A stretch of 13,508 nt of DNA from contig DAOUFU010000114.1 in assembly GCA_034429275.1 (NCBI GenBank), forward strand, positions 1 through 13,508, read 5' to 3'. The position numbers were made by a program, and so were the translations under genes. Source of the stretch: DAOUFU01 sp034429275. Its GTDB lineage: Bacteria; Chloroflexota; Anaerolineae; Aggregatilineales; Aggregatilineaceae. Of the stretch, positions 13,431-13,508 are shown in pieces; within the stretch, counting starts at the first letter, position 1; every line of letters starts with the position of its first letter. The notes under the pieces were generated by a model that had not been told where the DNA came from, searched no databases, and saw only the letters and a list, made by a program, of their open reading frames with translations.

Positions 13431-13508
13431 GGCCTCACCCCCGACCTGCGCGCCTCTTGGGAGGCGCTGGGTCTGCCCCCTCTCCGAAAATTTTCGGAGA
13501 GGGGGCGA
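13431..13508. mobile_element. MITE/REP-like multi-hairpin element, inverted copy cut by the window end
   Basis: This begins with the same 13-bp end, GGCCTCACCCCCG (13431-13443), and over 78 bp matches the reverse complement of 158-81 with three mismatches, one of them at the last base. It contains the GCGCCTC/GAGGCGC hairpin and the whole AAAATTTT-centred palindrome. About 34 bp of the element should continue beyond the window. It has the opposite orientation to the copy at 47-158. Confidence 0.85.

Overview
The window is a GC-rich stretch of bacterial chromosome with ordinary coding density. No RNA genes, CRISPR arrays, transposase genes or phage genes are visible. Long antisense ORFs shadow most genes, as expected at high third-position GC. 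Three things suggest a Chloroflexota (Anaerolineae-like) bacterium: secreted SH3b plus FecR-like proteins with proline/glycine-rich tails, a Mur-ligase/alanine-racemase fusion, and many hairpin-rich interspersed repeats. This placement is an inference from gene content and style, not a database match.

Layout. Positions 1-390 are non-coding: a 112-bp multi-hairpin element with perfect 13-bp terminal inverted repeats, a second strong hairpin, and a 13-bp tandem repeat running up to the first gene. A plus-strand pair follows: a MurF-like/alanine racemase fusion (391-2943) and a cytoplasmic-looking NodB-type polysaccharide deacetylase (2993-3739). Two minus-strand genes come next, each with its own terminator hairpin: glutamate dehydrogenase (3975-5258) and a small lipoprotein (5529-5957). 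Divergent from the lipoprotein, behind a near-consensus sigma70-type promoter, is an alkaline-phosphatase-superfamily hydrolase (6206-7513), closely followed by a 731-residue all-TPR protein (7580-9775). A 373-bp gap holds a second hairpin-rich element. The last part is two tandem paralogous secreted proteins (10149-11417 and 11671-13311), each closed by a good intrinsic terminator. The window ends inside another copy of the first element, in the opposite orientation.

How the genes fit together. The first pair points to cell-wall or envelope polymer metabolism. However, the fusion has lost several residues normally essential in both halves, including the catalytic Tyr and its His partner in the racemase domain, so its stated activity is doubtful. 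Glutamate dehydrogenase is a stand-alone housekeeping gene. The phosphatase-superfamily protein and TPR protein may be co-transcribed, but nothing in them shows a shared pathway. The two paralogues look like extracytoplasmic proteins with four conserved cysteines, an SH3b module, a FecR-like beta domain and a flexible PPGQ-type tail; they arose by tandem duplication.

Points most worth a second look are the degenerate double active site in the Mur/Alr fusion, the family of hairpin elements (two copies bracketing the window, a decayed fragment beside a promoter, and a different multi-hairpin element flanked by direct repeats), and the tandem surface-protein pair of unknown function.
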